The notes under the pieces: model-generated
What the model was told of the DNA's origin: nothing
What the model saw: the letters and a program-made list of their open reading frames with translations, nothing else
Database searches by the model: none
In this document: in pieces, positions 62,021 through 64,000 of the stretch
How positions within the stretch are numbered: the stretch's first letter is position 1
Layout: each line of letters begins with the position of its first letter
Assembly (NCBI RefSeq): GCF_014203355.1
Contig: NZ_JACHIR010000001.1
Coordinates: 7,566,038-7,630,037, forward strand
Direction of reading: 5' to 3'
Length of the DNA stretch: 64,000 bases
DNA from: Kutzneria kofuensis
GTDB lineage: Bacteria; Actinomycetota; Actinomycetes; Mycobacteriales; Pseudonocardiaceae
Position numbers and translations under genes: made by a program

Positions 62021-63503
62021 GATCCGCGTCGACCAGTTGGTCGGCCGGGGCGACCCGGACCGCCCGGCGCTGACGTTCAAGGACGTCACGTTGAGCTACC
62101 GGGAGCTGGCCGACCGGGTCGGTCGGCTGGCCGCCGGCCTGCGTGCGCTCGGGGTGCTCAGGGGCGACCGGGTCGCGGTGTACGCCGAGAAGCGCATCGA
62201 CACAGTGGTCGCCCTGCTGGCGACCTCCGCGGCAGGGGCGGCCTTCGTACCGGTGAACCCGCTGTTCAAGGCCCGGCACCTGGCCCACGTCATCGAGGAC
62301 TGCACGCCGCGACTCGTGATCACCACGCCCGAGCGCGCCGACACCGTCCGTGACGCCTCGGCGGACGTGCCGGTCGTGGTCTTCGGCTCCGATCAGTGGC
62401 GGACGCTGACCGAGACCGTGCCGGCCCCGGCCCCGGGCGATGTGATCGACCAGGACGTCGCCGCGATCATGTACACCAGCGGCAGCACCGGCGGCCCCAA
62501 GGGCGTCGTGCTCTCGCACCGCAACATCCTCGCCGGCGCGGAAAGCGTGGCGACCTACCTCAAGCAGCGCCCCGACGACGTCGTGCTGGCCGCGCTGCCG
62601 CTCAGCTTCGACGCCGGCTTCAGCCAGCTGACCACGTCGTTCCTGGTCGGCGCGCACGTGGTGCTGGTGAACTACCTGCTGCCCAAGGAGGTCGTGAAGC
62701 TGTGCGCGAAGCACGGCGTGACCGGGCTGACCTGCGTGCCACCGCTGTGGCTACAACTGGTCACGCAGGACTGGCCGGCCGAGTCCGTCGCCGGCCTGCG
62801 GTACTTCGCCAACACCGGCGGCCGGATGCCGCGTGCCACCCTGGCCCGGCTGCGGGAGATCTTCCCGGCCGCCGAGCCGTACCTGATGTACGGGCTGACC
62901 GAGGCGTTCCGGTCCACCTACCTGGACCCGGCCGAGGCGGACCGCCGGCCGGACTCGATCGGCAAGGCGATTCCCAACGCCGAGATCCTGGTCGTCCGCC
63001 CGGACGGCACGCCGTGCGAGCCCGGCGAGCAGGGCGAACTCGTGCACCGCGGAGCCCTTGTCGCCCAAGGCTACTGGCGCGACCCGGTGCGCACCGCCGA
63101 GCGGTTCCGGCCGCTGCCGACCAGCTACGGGACGGAGATCGCCGTCTGGTCCGGGGACACCGTCGTCAAGGACGAGGACGGCTTCCTGTACTTCGTCGGC
63201 CGCGGCGACGACATGATCAAGACCTCCGGCTACCGGGTCAGCCCCACCGAGATCGAGGAGGCCGCCTACGCCACCGGCCTCGTCGGCGAGGCGGTCGCGC
63301 TCGGCGTCGACGACGAGCGGCTCGGCCAGCACATCGTGCTCGTCGCGACGCTGCTCGGCGACGCCGGTGATCTTGCCGGGAAGCTCGCCGAGGCGCTGCC
63401 GGCGTACATGCTGCCGCACCGGATCGAGGTGCGGGACCAGCTGCCCAGGTCGGTCAACGGCAAGTTCGACCGGCACCTACTGGCCAAGGAGCTGTCGTGT
63501 TAG
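62013..63503 (+). CDS. Acyl-AMP ligase / AMP-binding enzyme
   Basis: 496 residues. A3 MYTSGSTGGPKGVVLSHRN, A5 YLMYGLTEAFRSTYL, A7 VWSGDTVVKDEDGFL, A8 GRGDDMIKTSGYRVSP and the catalytic Lys in SVNGKFDR. The A4 FDAG pattern lacks the amino-acid Asp, so a carboxylic or fatty acid is more likely than an alpha-amino acid. It would charge the adjacent ACP. Confidence 0.88.
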   Translation: MREIRVDQLVGRGDPDRPALTFKDVTLSYRELADRVGRLAAGLRALGVLRGDRVAVYAEKRIDTVVALLATSAAGAAFVPVNPLFKARHLAHVIEDCTPRLVITTPERADTVRDASADVPVVVFGSDQWRTLTETVPAPAPGDVIDQDVAAIMYTSGSTGGPKGVVLSHRNILAGAESVATYLKQRPDDVVLAALPLSFDAGFSQLTTSFLVGAHVVLVNYLLPKEVVKLCAKHGVTGLTCVPPLWLQLVTQDWPAESVAGLRYFANTGGRMPRATLARLREIFPAAEPYLMYGLTEAFRSTYLDPAEADRRPDSIGKAIPNAEILVVRPDGTPCEPGEQGELVHRGALVAQGYWRDPVRTAERFRPLPTSYGTEIAVWSGDTVVKDEDGFLYFVGRGDDMIKTSGYRVSPTEIEEAAYATGLVGEAVALGVDDERLGQHIVLVATLLGDAGDLAGKLAEALPAYMLPHRIEVRDQLPRSVNGKFDRHLLAKELSC

Positions 63504-64000
63504 AAGCCATCGACCTGACCAAGTCCTACGACGAGGTGCGGGCGCTGGACGGGTTCAGCCTGACCGTCGCCGCCGGCGAGATCGTCGGGCTGGTCGGCCA
63601 CAACGGCGCCGGCAAGACCACGTTCGTGGACATGGTGTCCGGACTGCTCAAGCCGGACAGCGGCACCGTGCTCGTGGACGGCGTGCCGCCGCACGAGACC
63701 CGCGGCGAGATCGGCATCTCGCCGCAGCACATCGCCCTGTACCGGCCGCTGACCGTCCGCGAGCACCTGGAGCTGTACGGCCGGCTGTCCGGCCTGCGGC
63801 GCAAGGCATTGCGGGCCGAGATCGAGGAACTGGCCACGGCCATGCAGCTCACCGGCTTCCTGGAGCGCCGCGCCGGCCTGCTTTCCGGCGGGCAGCAGCG
63901 GCGCACCCAGGCCGCGACCGCGCTGATCCACCGGCCGAAGCTGCTGCTGATGGACGAGCCGACCGCCGGCGCCGACCCGGAGACCCGGCAGGCGCTGCTG
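63497..64000 (+). CDS. ABC transporter ATP-binding protein (partial)
   Basis: The N-terminal 168 residues are in the window: Walker A VGHNGAGKTTFVDMVSG, Q loop ISPQHIALYRPLT, signature LLSGGQQRRTQAAT and Walker B LLLMDEPTAGADPET. It overlaps the ligase gene (GTG 63497) and is the third gene of this operon. The permease must lie beyond the window. Confidence 0.92.
   Translation, partial: MLEAIDLTKSYDEVRALDGFSLTVAAGEIVGLVGHNGAGKTTFVDMVSGLLKPDSGTVLVDGVPPHETRGEIGISPQHIALYRPLTVREHLELYGRLSGLRRKALRAEIEELATAMQLTGFLERRAGLLSGGQQRRTQAATALIHRPKLLLMDEPTAGADPETRQALL

Overview
The window is high-GC DNA with GTG/TTG starts, 4-nt start/stop overlaps and actinobacterial families (Rpf, STAS, DUF222-HNH, dual-MerR, Sfp and AcpS PPTases). 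This fits an actinomycete chromosome, most likely Pseudonocardiales; the genus is not fixed by the sequence. No tRNA, rRNA or CRISPR array was found.

Positions 1-28400 are an accessory region of regulator/enzyme pairs: a DHA2 MFS exporter; TetR with a flavin monooxygenase; a PLP dehydratase with a methyltransferase; a TrxB-like oxidoreductase; a lipase and a secreted beta-propeller protein; a large ATPase fused through one membrane segment to a type-1 periplasmic-binding domain; an ABC exporter with a LolA-like protein; an Rpf muralytic enzyme; FMN reductase/MarR; a YidD paralog; a STAS protein; two gene remnants fused head to head near 19740; a flavodoxin-fold reductase and GlxA-type regulator; two APH kinases; a P450 with Lrp; and a dual-MerR regulator divergent from a UvrA-like resistance ATPase.

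Positions 28400-41150 hold a DUF222-HNH nuclease gene bracketed by two inverted copies of a 120-bp palindromic element, GntR with a YeiH-type membrane protein, RidA, a short threonyl-tRNA synthetase paralog behind a Thr-codon leader peptide and terminator (a transcription attenuator), gamma-glutamyltransferase, a ClpX-zinc-finger/HTH protein with twin operators, a FUSC protein, a G1 peptidase and an XRE regulator.

Positions 41197-59582 are the most unusual part: two divergent operons, probably a biosynthetic cluster. The leftward operon starts with a 47-residue peptide, MPNTKAA followed by ten VKQS-type tetrapeptides. After it come strong hairpins, an acyl-CoA-dehydrogenase helical-domain protein, an acyl-CoA dehydrogenase, four GNAT-fold proteins, a tricorn-like S41 protease and an Sfp-type PPTase, all overlapping. 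The rightward operon encodes a condensation/dead-carrier/ATP-grasp fusion, a BtrK-like PLP decarboxylase, an ACP, a KAS III-like enzyme, a second short/long dehydrogenase pair, a Cys-less KAS-like protein, AcpS, an adenylation enzyme and a second KAS III-like enzyme. My inference is that an amino acid is loaded on the ACP, decarboxylated and oxidised, and that GNATs then place the acyl group on the Lys-rich repeat peptide, which the protease would trim. Tight gene coupling supports co-function; the chemistry is a hypothesis.

Positions 59592-64000 hold a large palindromic terminator-like repeat, an alpha/beta hydrolase, a LuxR-type regulator and an ACP / acyl-AMP ligase / ABC ATPase operon running off the window, possibly the export and lipid-activation arm of the same cluster.
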